A DNA stretch of 39,284 nucleotides, from positions 1 through 39,284 of IMG/VR virus record IMGVR_UViG_3300032242_002025. The stretch is one strand, 5' to 3'. The position numbers and the translations under genes are program-made. This DNA is from a virus. This document shows positions 9,228-16,465 of the stretch, piece after piece (the stretch's first letter is position 1; every line of letters begins with the position of its first letter). Under the pieces are notes generated by a model. It had not been told where the DNA came from and made no database searches. It saw only the letters and a program-made list of their open reading frames with translations.

Positions 9228-9968
9228 TTAGTTGTTTTGTCTCAACCGTGCAAGCACTTGGGCTTCGGCGTCCTTGAAGCTCTTGATTGCCTCCGGGGGT
9301 GCGGTGGCTGAACCCTGCTCTGCGGCCTCTGGCTGCTTGAGCTTGGACTCGACCATCTGCTGCTGGATTTGTGCGATCCACTTGTTCGCCGCGTCATAGG
9401 CAAGCGAAACAGCATTGTGGGGGTCGGACTCAGCAAACGTCGCCAAGAACTGCTCCACCAACTCCCTCGGGACATCGGGAAACTTCTCAGACTGCTCATT
9501 CATCTGTGCTTCAATGGTTTTTTTTGCCTCAGCGATTCGGCCTTCCATTTCCTGCTGCTCAAACCGTGCTTCCATCGCCTGAATCTTCTGCTCAAGCGGG
9601 GAGAGCCTGTCGTCTGTCTCGTAATCCTCAAACGGCTCGGTCTGATCGAGAAGTCCACGCTCGGTTGCGGTTGCCCTCAACCATTCGTCAAACTGCTCGG
9701 GTGAGTTCTCTGCGATGTCTCGCAAAGCAATGAGGTTCTGAAGCTCATCTGTAGGAACCTGGTCGATGCCAAGATCCTGATACGGCTTCATTGACTCACG
9801 AAACTCGGCAGCCTCTTGGAAGCGCTTGGTGACGTTGGAATCCCACTCCTGAAAGATAGGCTCCACGTCGCCGCGAATCTCTTCTGGCAACCTGTCGAGG
9901 TACTCCGAATACGGAGCTGCGCCCTGGCCTTCGGTAACGACCTCCGGCTGTACTGATTCCTCGGACAT
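9228..9968 (-). CDS. Capsid scaffolding protein
   Basis: This 246-aa acidic, mostly helical protein has a long coiled-coil centre (about 120-165, LEQKIQAMEARFEQQEMEGR) and a basic-capped C-terminal helix (FKDAEAQVLARLRQNN). It lies immediately before the capsid gene. Scaffolds of podoviruses and HK97-like phages share this profile, with the C-terminal helix-turn-helix binding coat protein. No protease motif is visible, so it is probably a reusable scaffold as in P22. The start ATG has a good site, GAAAGGAAGTAAATG. Confidence 0.85.
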   Translation of the reverse strand: MSEESVQPEVVTEGQGAAPYSEYLDRLPEEIRGDVEPIFQEWDSNVTKRFQEAAEFRESMKPYQDLGIDQVPTDELQNLIALRDIAENSPEQFDEWLRATATERGLLDQTEPFEDYETDDRLSPLEQKIQAMEARFEQQEMEGRIAEAKKTIEAQMNEQSEKFPDVPRELVEQFLATFAESDPHNAVSLAYDAANKWIAQIQQQMVESKLKQPEAAEQGSATAPPEAIKSFKDAEAQVLARLRQNN

Positions 9969-10105
9969 TTACTTCCTTTCTGACGCTGTAACGATTGGCC
10001 CTGGCCCTAACGGCTGTACCTGTCCCTGGCGTATATGGACGGCTAGGCCGTCAGTTGATCCCCTCCCTAGAACCAGTGGCCGGTTTGACCCGACCAAAGG
10101 TTGAG
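9969..10105. other. Intergenic gap before the scaffold gene
   Basis: This 137-bp stretch has no gene. It holds a perfect 6-bp hairpin GACGGC-CTA-GCCGTC (minus strand) and ends with the scaffold ribosome-binding site. There is no T-run, so it is not a terminator. It may be the leader of the head-gene transcript; I see no convincing promoter. Confidence 0.4.
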
Positions 10106-10417
10106 TTACTTCTTACGAAGCATGAGAAGCGCCACCTTCGCGGCACCCTTCATGTCCTTGGGCTCCTCGGTGTCTTCGGCCTTCTCCTGAGCTGGAGTTT
10201 CGGTGGCCTCTTCCTTGGGGTCTTCCTGAGCTTCCTTCTGGGCCTCTGTTGCTGCCTTCTGGCCCGGTGACTGCTCCATTGGCCCCTCAAGAGCCTTCGC
10301 ATCGGTGACGAGCTTGTTTGCCTCGTCGATTACTGCCTTCCACTTTGGATCCTTGCCATAATCGGCTTCAACTGCCTTTACGGCGGTCTCCAGATCACTT
10401 ACGCACTGTGCCGCCAT
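10106..10417 (-). CDS. Small acidic head-region protein
   Basis: This 103-aa protein has an N-terminal helix, then a low-complexity Glu/Ala/Pro/Lys-rich stretch (about 45-90) and a basic C-terminus ending LLMLRKK. It overlaps the portal stop by 23 bp and precedes the scaffold. The ATG is preceded by GGGAG. It could be an auxiliary scaffold or head-assembly factor, but no family is recognised. Confidence 0.65.
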   Translation of the reverse strand: MAAQCVSDLETAVKAVEADYGKDPKWKAVIDEANKLVTDAKALEGPMEQSPGQKAATEAQKEAQEDPKEEATETPAQEKAEDTEEPKDMKGAAKVALLMLRKK

Positions 10418-12320
10418 TTGGGGCTCCCATCATTTGCTGTTGTTGGATCATCTGCTGTTGCTCAAGTCTTTGCTGGTGCATTTGGACGTGCGCCTCAAAA
10501 GACTGTTTGACGACGGGGCTTATCTGGTCGTAGGTGGCAGACTTCATAAAGTCCTGATGTCCTGCGACGTGGGCCTGGTCGTTGTCAAAGCTGTTTATCG
10601 GCAGTGGGACTCCCCGAGCCAACTGCTGATTCTCACGGTTGACCTGCTCTTCGTCTTCGTTCAACTGGCTAACGAGGCTGTCAAGTCCCCCGACATCCCA
10701 ATCCTTCAAGAACTGAGCGAGATTCCTTCCCTGCAAGGGCTGTCCTGACTGCACGAAGAAAGTAAGGAGCTCCTGCAACGCTGCCTGCTTTGCGGCCTTG
10801 GACTGAGGGAAAGCACTGCCGGCTTGAACCTGGACGTTCGTGTTGTCTCTGAGCATCGACCCCCGGAAGTCAAAGATTTGCCATGTGGCGTTCTCGCCAG
10901 CGATCCTGATCGTTCGAGAATCGGTGTAGAACTTCGCTGTCAGGGTAAGGATCTTGTGTCCGACGCGGGCAAGCTGCTCCTCCATGTCGGTGATGGCGGG
11001 GCCAAGGCGAGTGTCGTCTGACTCCTGAAGCAGGTTGATTGCCGAAGCTGCCGTGACACCGCTAGGAACCGCGCCTGAGGTGACTTCGTGCTGGCCTGAG
11101 ATTTCCTGAAAGGACTGCTCGATGCGGTCAATCTCCTGAAGAACGTAGCCGGGAAGCTCTGGGGCTCTCAGGTATGCGGGTGCGGCATTGGGGCCGTTGT
11201 TGTCGTCGTAGTAGAAGATTCCACCCGGAGCACTCATCGCAGCCTCAAACGAGCTTGGGTCAGAGATTGACTGCTTGGAGGCAAGGACTGTCGGGTTGCC
11301 GACACGGTTTCTGTTCTCAGCAATCTGAGACTTGACCTTGTTGAGCTCTGTCTGTGGGCCTCTGAGCTGTTCGGCAATGCAGGTAGGCCAGACTCGACCG
11401 GGAACCTCGATCCCCTTGAACATCACATACGGACACGGGTCGTAGGGCTTTGTGTCCTCAAAGACAACCTTGTCCTTGATCCAGACGACTCTCCTGCCGT
11501 TAGGGAACTCTGAGTTGGGCTTTTGCCACAGCTCATTTATGCGAACGCCCTTGTAGTTGGAGGAGCTTGTGATTCCCCCGGCAAGGCGGCTTTCGATCAG
11601 GCCGGGGTTTGCATTGGTGTCTGCCTCTGCATCCACGTTCCAACGGCGCTTGACGTATTCCTTGCTTTGGACACTCTGCTCAATAACCCACTCAGCCTCA
11701 TCAAAGCGTTCTGCGATGGGGTCGATAAACATCTGAAATGGGCTTCTGACCTCAACTGAGATGTCGCCCTGCTTGATGTTCTTGGACTGAATTGGCACCC
11801 CGAGCTGTTGGCTTATGAGCTGAGGGTCAACTCCTGTCAAAGGTGCGCCATTAGGACCGGGGACGGGCTTTCCATCCGGGCCTACGAGGGCGTCGAAGCC
11901 TTCCCCAACGGTTGAATCCCAAGTGACCTTGAGAAAGCCGGCGGAGCAAACTCGACTCCACAGAAGGGAGCGAACGACCTTGTCCTGCATCTGAAGGTGC
12001 TTCCACTGATACTCCAAAAGCTGCTCTGCCAGACGTGCTGCCTCAAGGTCTTCCTGGTCTCCGGTCTTGGGGACTGCTGAGAAGGTCGGGCGCTGCTTGG
12101 TCATCTTGGCAACTTCGGTCCTGATGGCGGGCTGGATTCGGTTGTCCACGATCGCCATACGGTCCTTACGAAGCTGTGGCTTGTAGAGCCTTGTGCCGTC
12201 CCAAGCGATCCACTGCTCACCCTGGTAGTAGGCGAGGTTCAGAAACCACGCAGCCTCAAACCGCGAGCGGGCGCTTCTGGCCTTCTTCAGCATCTCCTCA
12301 AGCTGTTTGACGTCAGTCAT
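10395..12320 (-). CDS. Portal protein (P22/podovirus type)
   Basis: This 641-aa protein has the characteristic portal opening, an acidic helix followed by AAWFLNLAYYQGEQW (about 24-38), then DNRIQPAIRTEVAKMTKQRP. The middle contains ELWQKPN and the clip and stem region, and the C-terminus is Gln/Met-rich (LEQQQMIQQQQMM) like portal barrel helices. Length fits P22-like portals (about 700 aa). It is the dodecameric DNA gate at the capsid vertex, and the order TerL, small genes, portal, scaffold, capsid agrees. Confidence 0.88.
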   Translation of the reverse strand: MTDVKQLEEMLKKARSARSRFEAAWFLNLAYYQGEQWIAWDGTRLYKPQLRKDRMAIVDNRIQPAIRTEVAKMTKQRPTFSAVPKTGDQEDLEAARLAEQLLEYQWKHLQMQDKVVRSLLWSRVCSAGFLKVTWDSTVGEGFDALVGPDGKPVPGPNGAPLTGVDPQLISQQLGVPIQSKNIKQGDISVEVRSPFQMFIDPIAERFDEAEWVIEQSVQSKEYVKRRWNVDAEADTNANPGLIESRLAGGITSSSNYKGVRINELWQKPNSEFPNGRRVVWIKDKVVFEDTKPYDPCPYVMFKGIEVPGRVWPTCIAEQLRGPQTELNKVKSQIAENRNRVGNPTVLASKQSISDPSSFEAAMSAPGGIFYYDDNNGPNAAPAYLRAPELPGYVLQEIDRIEQSFQEISGQHEVTSGAVPSGVTAASAINLLQESDDTRLGPAITDMEEQLARVGHKILTLTAKFYTDSRTIRIAGENATWQIFDFRGSMLRDNTNVQVQAGSAFPQSKAAKQAALQELLTFFVQSGQPLQGRNLAQFLKDWDVGGLDSLVSQLNEDEEQVNRENQQLARGVPLPINSFDNDQAHVAGHQDFMKSATYDQISPVVKQSFEAHVQMHQQRLEQQQMIQQQQMMGAPNGGTVRK

Positions 12321-12531
12321 TCTTCATATCCGCAATCGTGCCGACAAGGTTGAACTCATCGGGCTCTGGCTCGGGAAACTCAAAATCGACGATCTGAGCC
12401 GCTGGGAGACGATCTGGGGCTTGGATACGGTTTAGAAGCTCAGAACGCTCTGAGGCCCACTCACGTCGCTCTAGGAGGATGCTGTACTCCCTCAGGGCGA
12501 TGATGAGTAGGAAGATGATGCTTTCGATCAT
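12313..12531 (-). CDS. Small membrane-anchored protein
   Basis: This 72-aa protein has one hydrophobic segment at residues 2-14 (IESIIFLLIIALREY) followed by a charged helix and an acidic, proline-rich tail. It overlaps the gene before it by 4 bp (ATGA) and the portal start by 8 bp. No family is recognised. It could be a short membrane-associated assembly factor. Confidence 0.6.
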   Translation of the reverse strand: MIESIIFLLIIALREYSILLERREWASERSELLNRIQAPDRLPAAQIVDFEFPEPEPDEFNLVGTIADMKND

Positions 12532-12848
12532 GCGGGAACCTTGGGCCGTCTTCCCGTCTTCGGAATCGGTCGAGTGTCCACGACACGCTCAAGTTTCTCT
12601 GCGTAGGTCTGCCAAGCCTCAACCTTCTGCTCTGCTTCCTTGGCGCGTCGTTCTGAGTTCTCAAGCGTGCTTGGCTCAATGTCAAGAATCTCTGCGGCAG
12701 CGCGAACGCAAGCCTCACAGAGACGAAGGTCGTCAATGGCAAGGCCGTCCTGGACGCCACCTTCCCAAGCGGCACCCATCTCGACAACACGAGAATCAAG
12801 GACATGGTTGAAACAGTTGGAGCAGAACCCTCCGTTTAGAACTTGCAT
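12528..12848 (-). CDS. Small zinc-binding protein between TerL and portal
   Basis: This 106-aa protein begins MQVLNGGFCSNCFNHV. Two Cys pairs (CSNC at about residue 9 and CEAC at about 45) could bind one zinc ion, and a coiled-coil helix follows. The start is chosen at 12848 because TAGGAGA lies just upstream, overlapping the terminase stop; a longer frame to 12887 has no ribosome-binding site. Small zinc proteins next to the terminase are common, but this one's role is unknown. Confidence 0.65.
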   Translation of the reverse strand: MQVLNGGFCSNCFNHVLDSRVVEMGAAWEGGVQDGLAIDDLRLCEACVRAAAEILDIEPSTLENSERRAKEAEQKVEAWQTYAEKLERVVDTRPIPKTGRRPKVPA

Positions 12849-12855
12849 CATTCTC

Positions 12856-14340
12856 CTAAATGAACTGGCCGGGACCAAACCCAGCATCGTGAACCTTGGA
12901 GTCGATTGACTTCAAGGCATTTCTAAGCATTTGCTGTTGAACCGACAGACCTTCGGTGACGTTTTCTTTCGGGGCCAGGGGTCGGCTCATTACGACGTAG
13001 CGGAGGGCATCGAGAAGGTGATCGTCACGCTTGACGGGCTTTTCCCGTGCGTCATCCTCACTTCTCTTCGGGGTGCTCCAGCGATACTTCTTGAACTCTG
13101 AGATCAACTCGGGGCAATCAGAGGTGATGTGCAGCTTCTCTGCCCTGAGGCGTTCTTTGACACGGTTGATTCCGGGCCTTACGGCGTTCTGGCCGGGGCT
13201 TGTGAAGATCCCGTGGTCTGCGAACTCCATCTGATCGCTTCGACCCGTCTGGTTGTTCTTGTTTCGGGAAGCGGGGTCAATCACCCACCACCTCGGCCTA
13301 ACCTCCCACTTGGAAAGGGTCAGCTCAATCTCCTTACAGACCTCAGAGATCGTGTGGCCCTGCAAGGCAAGCTCATCGAACACAACGATGTTGTCCTCGT
13401 GGTCGAGATAGCAAAGCACCACAGCGGCCATATGACGGATTCCAGGGTCGATCCCACCGAATACCTCAACTCCATCAGGAACGTGGCTTAGAGCGGGTCT
13501 GACGTGGCTCTCAGAGAACTCCTCGTAGACAAGTCCTGCGAAGTGAACGAAGAGCCCTGACTTTCGTGCCGCTCGCTCCTCAGGGCTGTATTCGGCAAGG
13601 ACTCGTTCTTTGGTTCTTTGATCGAGGTGGGGATTGTCGTCCATATCCACCACGACCACCGTTGCTCCGGTCAGCCGGCCCTGCTGATGTGGAGTCCAGA
13701 CATCGTCATACATCCACGACATTCCCAACAGGGGAGTCATGGTGAAGACCTCGTCTCCTCCGTAGTCAATTAGGCGAGCAAGGGACTCCTTACGGATAGC
13801 TTGCCTTGGTTCCTCGTCGTAGTGGACCCTATGAAGCGCAGCGCCACCAAACTTGTCGAGATCCTGATCGTTGGACATAAACTGAAACCACGATCCGTTC
13901 TCAAACCGAAGCACACGAAGCCTCTGGTCCCAAGCCTTGTCGAGACTCCCACCCTGCAAAGCACTTGGGGGACACCATTCCCTGATCTTCTGCAACACCA
14001 CCTGATCCAAAGTCTGCCCAAGGTCAGGAGTCACAATTCGACAGTAGAAGGGGGGGCTCCAACGCTTGAATCCTTTGAGGTGATCTGGAATGTGGCGATC
14101 GTCCAGGGCTTGGATCAAGTCATCCACAATTCCCGCCGTGGTCTTGCCGGACCTGTTGCCCCCGAGGAACACCTTTAGGTCTTCAGTCGAGTTGTGGAAG
14201 AGAACCTGCTTCTTGTGAGGAACATAGGCTTCCAACGGGTTAGCTGCACGGACCTCTTCAAGGAGCCTGAGCTCATCCTCAACCTCACGGCGCTGTGCAG
14301 GAGTCAAATCCTTCAGAGCGTCGATATTTATGCGGTACAC
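12856..14340 (-). CDS. terL: Terminase large subunit
   Basis: This is the ATP-driven packaging motor and nuclease. The ATPase has Walker A GGNRSGKT, Walker B VHYDEEP and a following coupling motif (FTMTPLL). The RNase H-like nuclease has GIDPGI, WWVIDPAS and HLLDALRYVV with its acidic residues in place. The protein is 494 aa from the GTG at 14340, which has GGAG four bases upstream. A TTG at 14400 would add 20 residues but has no ribosome-binding site. It is the first gene of the late block; the candidate small subunit is about 16 kb away. Confidence 0.92.
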   Translation of the reverse strand: MYRINIDALKDLTPAQRREVEDELRLLEEVRAANPLEAYVPHKKQVLFHNSTEDLKVFLGGNRSGKTTAGIVDDLIQALDDRHIPDHLKGFKRWSPPFYCRIVTPDLGQTLDQVVLQKIREWCPPSALQGGSLDKAWDQRLRVLRFENGSWFQFMSNDQDLDKFGGAALHRVHYDEEPRQAIRKESLARLIDYGGDEVFTMTPLLGMSWMYDDVWTPHQQGRLTGATVVVVDMDDNPHLDQRTKERVLAEYSPEERAARKSGLFVHFAGLVYEEFSESHVRPALSHVPDGVEVFGGIDPGIRHMAAVVLCYLDHEDNIVVFDELALQGHTISEVCKEIELTLSKWEVRPRWWVIDPASRNKNNQTGRSDQMEFADHGIFTSPGQNAVRPGINRVKERLRAEKLHITSDCPELISEFKKYRWSTPKRSEDDAREKPVKRDDHLLDALRYVVMSRPLAPKENVTEGLSVQQQMLRNALKSIDSKVHDAGFGPGQFI

Positions 14341-14465
14341 GGGACTCCAAAGGGGTCGTAAGGGGGGTATGTTGTGCAGGGTACGCCGGGACTCCGACAA
14401 GACGCGCAGCGCGCCGCCGCCTACCCCCGTCGCTTCGCTTGGGGCGAGGGTCGGTCCGAGCGGGT

Positions 14466-14634
14466 GTTTATCGGACGGACAGGGCGGGGGTCATCGCGGC
14501 GCCTTCACTAGGCAGGAAGGGGTCACCTTCCCCGATCGCCTTTCGCTACGGGTGATAGCTAGGGGTCATCGCTCCGGCCCGCACTCATCCCGTACAGCGT
14601 CCCCGACCAGCTGATCCCCAGCCGTCCGATAAAC
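14466..14634. repeat. 13-bp inverted repeat GTTTATCGGACGG
   Basis: GTTTATCGGACGG at 14466-14478 recurs as its reverse complement at 14622-14634. The arms are 143 bp apart, too far for a simple RNA hairpin terminator, and more like paired protein-binding sites. Confidence 0.75.
14514..14597 (+). repeat. att-like segment: two 14-mers shared with attP
   Basis: AGGAAGGGGTCACC (14514-14527) equals 21171-21184 inside the tRNA core of attP. CTCATCCCGTACAG (14584-14597) equals 21258-21271, which holds an arm-type repeat. Order and orientation match and the spacing is similar (70 versus 87 bp). The sequence between them is not conserved. Confidence 0.65.
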
Positions 14635-14732
14635 CCGCCGACGTGAGCCGGAGAGGGTTACATAGGCGCGGGAGGATCGTGCGAGTCTGCGAGCGGAGCG
14701 ACGGGTACCGGACTCTCTCTCTGTCAGGGTAC

Positions 14733-14759
14733 TTGACAAGTTATGCTAGTCTCTATGGC
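14733..14759 (+). promoter_or_regulatory. Probable promoter of the early-right operon
   Basis: A consensus -35 TTGACA (14733-14738) is followed by TATGGC (14754-14759) at 15 bp, a short spacer; no better -10 is seen. The -35 lies in an 11-bp palindrome ACTTGACAAGT, a possible operator. The first gene of the block starts at 14794 behind CAGAGAAAGG. Confidence 0.55.
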
Positions 14760-14793
14760 AGGCAATCAAGCCTTACAGAGAAAGGTGATTACG

Positions 14794-15180
14794 ATGAACG
14801 CAGAACGCACTACTCACGATGGACTCAATCTACTCCCGGAGCCGTGGCTTGAGGCTAGTCCGCTCGCGCGGGCCGGCTTCATCCGTGCCGCTGTCGATGT
14901 CCTTACCCGTCACGCTGACGACATCGGTGACAGTCTGTGGATTCGGGACTACTACCGCGGGGTAGAGGTCGCTACCGGGAGCGGGCAGGATGGGGACTGG
15001 CCTCATAGCCGCTCTGGTAATGAACTCATCGCGGCGGTTGTGGGGCGGGCAGCGGAAGCCTTCTATCCGATAGCGATCGCTGACGTGGTGTGCTGTGGCG
15101 AGTTGAGCGCCGACGATGTGGGGCGGAATATGGCGCGCGCCGCTATCTCAGTCTGTGCGGGGATTGACCTCTACGCGTGA
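14794..15180 (+). CDS. Hypothetical protein, first gene of the early-right operon
   Basis: This 128-aa protein starts at the ATG preceded by AGAGAAAGGTGATTACG. An in-frame start at 14743 lies within the promoter and is rejected. The sequence is mainly helical, with residues 15-45 (EPWLEASPLARAGFIRAA) and a C-terminal half rich in Ala, Cys and Asp. I recognise no family. As the first early gene of a temperate phage it is probably expressed soon after infection. The stop is followed by the repeated two-hairpin element. Confidence 0.72.
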   Translation: MNAERTTHDGLNLLPEPWLEASPLARAGFIRAAVDVLTRHADDIGDSLWIRDYYRGVEVATGSGQDGDWPHSRSGNELIAAVVGRAAEAFYPIAIADVVCCGELSADDVGRNMARAAISVCAGIDLYA

Positions 15181-15241
15181 CTCAGCCTCTAGCCGTAGCC
15201 CGAGAGGGTTGCGGCCTGAGAGTGAGCCAATGACGGCCACT
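15181..15241 (+). ncRNA. Repeated two-hairpin intergenic RNA element, copy 1
   Basis: Hairpin A has the stem GCCGTAGCCC (15192-15201)/GGGTTGCGGC (15206-15215) with a GAGA tetraloop, and an outer CTCAG/CTGAG pair. Hairpin B is AGTG-A-GCC (15221-15228) with GGC-CACT (15235-15241). It is followed by AGAGAAAGG and the next ATG. The same layout occurs three more times downstream. Confidence 0.8.
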
Positions 15242-15261
15242 AGAGAGAAAGGCAAAAAAGG

Positions 15262-15519
15262 ATGAGTTGGAATACGCGGGACTTTCGTATTAGCTGTTGG
15301 CAACACACCGCCGCTGTTGAGTTTTGGTGCGGGGACTGTATCCATCAGGCTTTCACGGTCGAAGAACTCAAGGCGGATATTCCCGACGTGACGCCTACTC
15401 CGGTCTACTCGTGGGATGACGACGACATAGATAAGGAGGAGTGTTGTGGAAAGTGTCACGAGCACCTATTCGACGAGCAGTCGAGGCGGTGGGCAACGGA
15501 GGACGTCGAGCGGGGATGA
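15262..15519 (+). CDS. Small zinc-binding protein
   Basis: This 85-aa protein has two Cys clusters, WCGDC at about residues 22-26 and CCGKCHEH at about 61-68, enough to bind a zinc ion, separated by an acidic segment (WDDDDID). No family is recognised. It starts behind GAGAAAGGCAAAAAAGG and is flanked on both sides by the repeated RNA element. Small zinc proteins of this type in early phage operons often bind host factors; that is only a suggestion here. Confidence 0.7.
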   Translation: MSWNTRDFRISCWQHTAAVEFWCGDCIHQAFTVEELKADIPDVTPTPVYSWDDDDIDKEECCGKCHEHLFDEQSRRWATEDVERG

Positions 15520-15525
15520 CTCAGC

Positions 15526-15580
15526 CCGGAGGCGGGCGCCGCTAGGCGTTCGCTTTCGGAGTGAGCCAATACCGGCCACT
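15526..15580 (+). ncRNA. Repeated two-hairpin intergenic RNA element, copy 2
   Basis: Hairpin A is a 15-bp stem, CCGGA plus GGCGGGCGCC (15526-15540) with GGCGTTCGCT plus TTCGG (15545-15559) and loop GCTA. The sequence differs from copy 1 but pairing is kept, partly through G-U pairs. Hairpin B is AGTG-A-GCC (15560-15567) with GGC-CACT (15574-15580). AGAGAAAGG follows. Confidence 0.8.
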
Positions 15581-15599
15581 ACTAGAGAAAGGTGAAGGG

Positions 15600-15904
15600 A
15601 TGATTGAGGCAGAAAGAAAGCAGTGCGAAGGGCTCGTTGAGGAGATTGCGTCGAAGGCGGCGGGGCTACTCACGCTATCAAGCTATCCGCGCCGAATACG
15701 GCGAGCGGCAATCCTAACCGCGGCTGGCTAATTCTCAACTCAAGCGGTAACGCTGTTGGGTTCCACGATGAGGGCTACAGCGGTTATTCGGGGTGCGAGC
15801 GGTTGTGGCCAGGGGTTGACGCTTACGGCGCGTTGACTATTGACGTGAAGGCGGGGGAGCTTCGCAAGTGGCGCGGAAAGTCAATCAGGCAAACAGCCGG
15901 CTGA
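15600..15904 (+). CDS. Frameshifted small gene (needs -1 shift or is broken)
   Basis: The ATG at 15600 behind AGAGAAAGGTGAAGGG opens a 43-codon frame ending at 15731. The -1 frame is open from 15641 to the TGA at 15902 and reads like real protein (GATHAIKLSAPNTASGNP to WRGKSIRQTAG). It has no start codon or ribosome-binding site of its own, and its TGA is followed by the repeated RNA element exactly as after the other genes. So one gene of about 100 aa was probably encoded, with a shift near 15641-15665. It may be programmed (GGCGGCGGGGC is a possible slip region), a sequencing error, or a decayed gene. Confidence 0.6.
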
Positions 15905-15917
15905 CGTAGCCCCTAGG

Positions 15918-15963
15918 GGATCGCTGAGAAGCGGTCCTTGTGGGAGTGCGCCACAAGGCCACT
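15918..15963 (+). ncRNA. Repeated two-hairpin intergenic RNA element, copy 3
   Basis: Hairpin A is GGATCGCT (15918-15925)/AGCGGTCC (15930-15937) with a GAGA loop. Hairpin B is AGTG-c-GCC (15945-15952)/GGC-CACT (15957-15963). Hairpin B keeps the same bulge position as copies 1 and 2 but a different bulged base (C for A). AGAGAAAGG follows. Confidence 0.8.
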
Positions 15964-15982
15964 ACAGAGAAAGGAAAAGAGG

Positions 15983-16084
15983 ATGATGCATTGGGTATTG
16001 GTAAGCGAGTTGGTAGGGGCTTGGGGGATCCTGCTTGGGTTCTTCGCTTGGGTAATCGTGCTCGGGGTTAGGAGTTGGCGATGA
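15983..16084 (+). CDS. 33-aa single-pass membrane peptide
   Basis: The product, starting MMHWVLVSELVGAWGILLGF, is one hydrophobic helix with an Arg-rich end (VRSWR). It starts behind GAGAAAGGAAAAGAGG, and its stop overlaps the next ATG as ATGA. Size and topology would suit a small inner-membrane effector (for example an exclusion or inhibitor peptide), but nothing more specific can be said. Confidence 0.65.
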   Translation: MMHWVLVSELVGAWGILLGFFAWVIVLGVRSWR

Positions 16085-16386
16085 GTTCCGCGCGACTGGT
16101 TGAGGTCGGGGAGGCGCTGATCGAGCGCTGGTGCGGACTCGGCGGGGATGACTGCGAAGTCCACGACCACGGACCCTTCATCGACGGCAGTGGTGAGGCT
16201 ATTGGCTATGAGGACGGGCGCGGGGAGGTCACGATCACGCCTACGGATGGACAGTGGCGGGCGGACGTATTCGACGGGGTCGCTAATCGGACTGTCGAGT
16301 TGCGGTTTTCGTGGGTCGATGTTGACTCTCAAAAGCTGGGAGCGCCCCTGCTGTTGAGCTTGGTTGAGGAGTTGCTGGAGGCTTGA
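16081..16386 (+). CDS. Hypothetical acidic early protein
   Basis: This 101-aa protein begins MSSARLVEVGEALIERWCGL. The middle (about 25-75) is beta-rich with acidic residues and alternating His and Asp (CEVHDHGPF), and it ends in a helix (LLLSLVEELLEA). No family is recognised. It is translationally coupled to the membrane peptide before it (ATGA), suggesting joint function. Repeated RNA element copy 4 follows. Confidence 0.68.
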   Translation: MSSARLVEVGEALIERWCGLGGDDCEVHDHGPFIDGSGEAIGYEDGRGEVTITPTDGQWRADVFDGVANRTVELRFSWVDVDSQKLGAPLLLSLVEELLEA

Positions 16387-16396
16387 CCTAGCCCCT

Positions 16397-16446
16397 CGAG
16401 GATCGCTCGCGCGGTCCTCGTGGGAGTAGGCCAATACCGGGCTACT
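16397..16446 (+). ncRNA. Repeated two-hairpin intergenic RNA element, copy 4
   Basis: Hairpin A is a 10-bp stem CGAGGATCGC (16397-16406)/GCGGTCCTCG (16411-16420), loop TCGC. Hairpin B is AGTAG (16425-16429)/CTACT (16442-16446) plus CC/GG. Compared with copies 1-3 (AGTG/CACT), a G-C pair has become A-T on both sides, a compensatory change. GAGAAAGG follows. Confidence 0.8.
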
Positions 16447-16465
16447 GATGAGAAAGGAAGTAGTA

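Larger units (their letters stand above)
14341..14793. other. Divergent intergenic region, G+C-rich, with repeats
   Basis: About 450 bp lie between terL (leftward) and the first gene of the early-right block (rightward). No gene is convincing on either strand. It holds a 13-bp inverted repeat (14466-14478 and 14622-14634), two direct copies of GGGGTCATCGC (near 14487 and 14562), a hairpin GGAAGG-ggtca-CCTTCC near 14515, two 14-mers shared with attP, and a promoter at 14733. It is a candidate for the late promoter, a packaging site or a replication origin; none is shown by sequence alone. Confidence 0.6.

Noticed and set aside
14330-14614. Overlapping plus-strand frames in the intergenic region
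   Set aside because: Low-complexity Arg/Gly/Pro products without ribosome-binding sites, in a repeat-rich control region.
15181-16446. CRISPR-like array
   Set aside because: The repeats are structured gene-junction elements separated by genes of different length, not short regular spacers.
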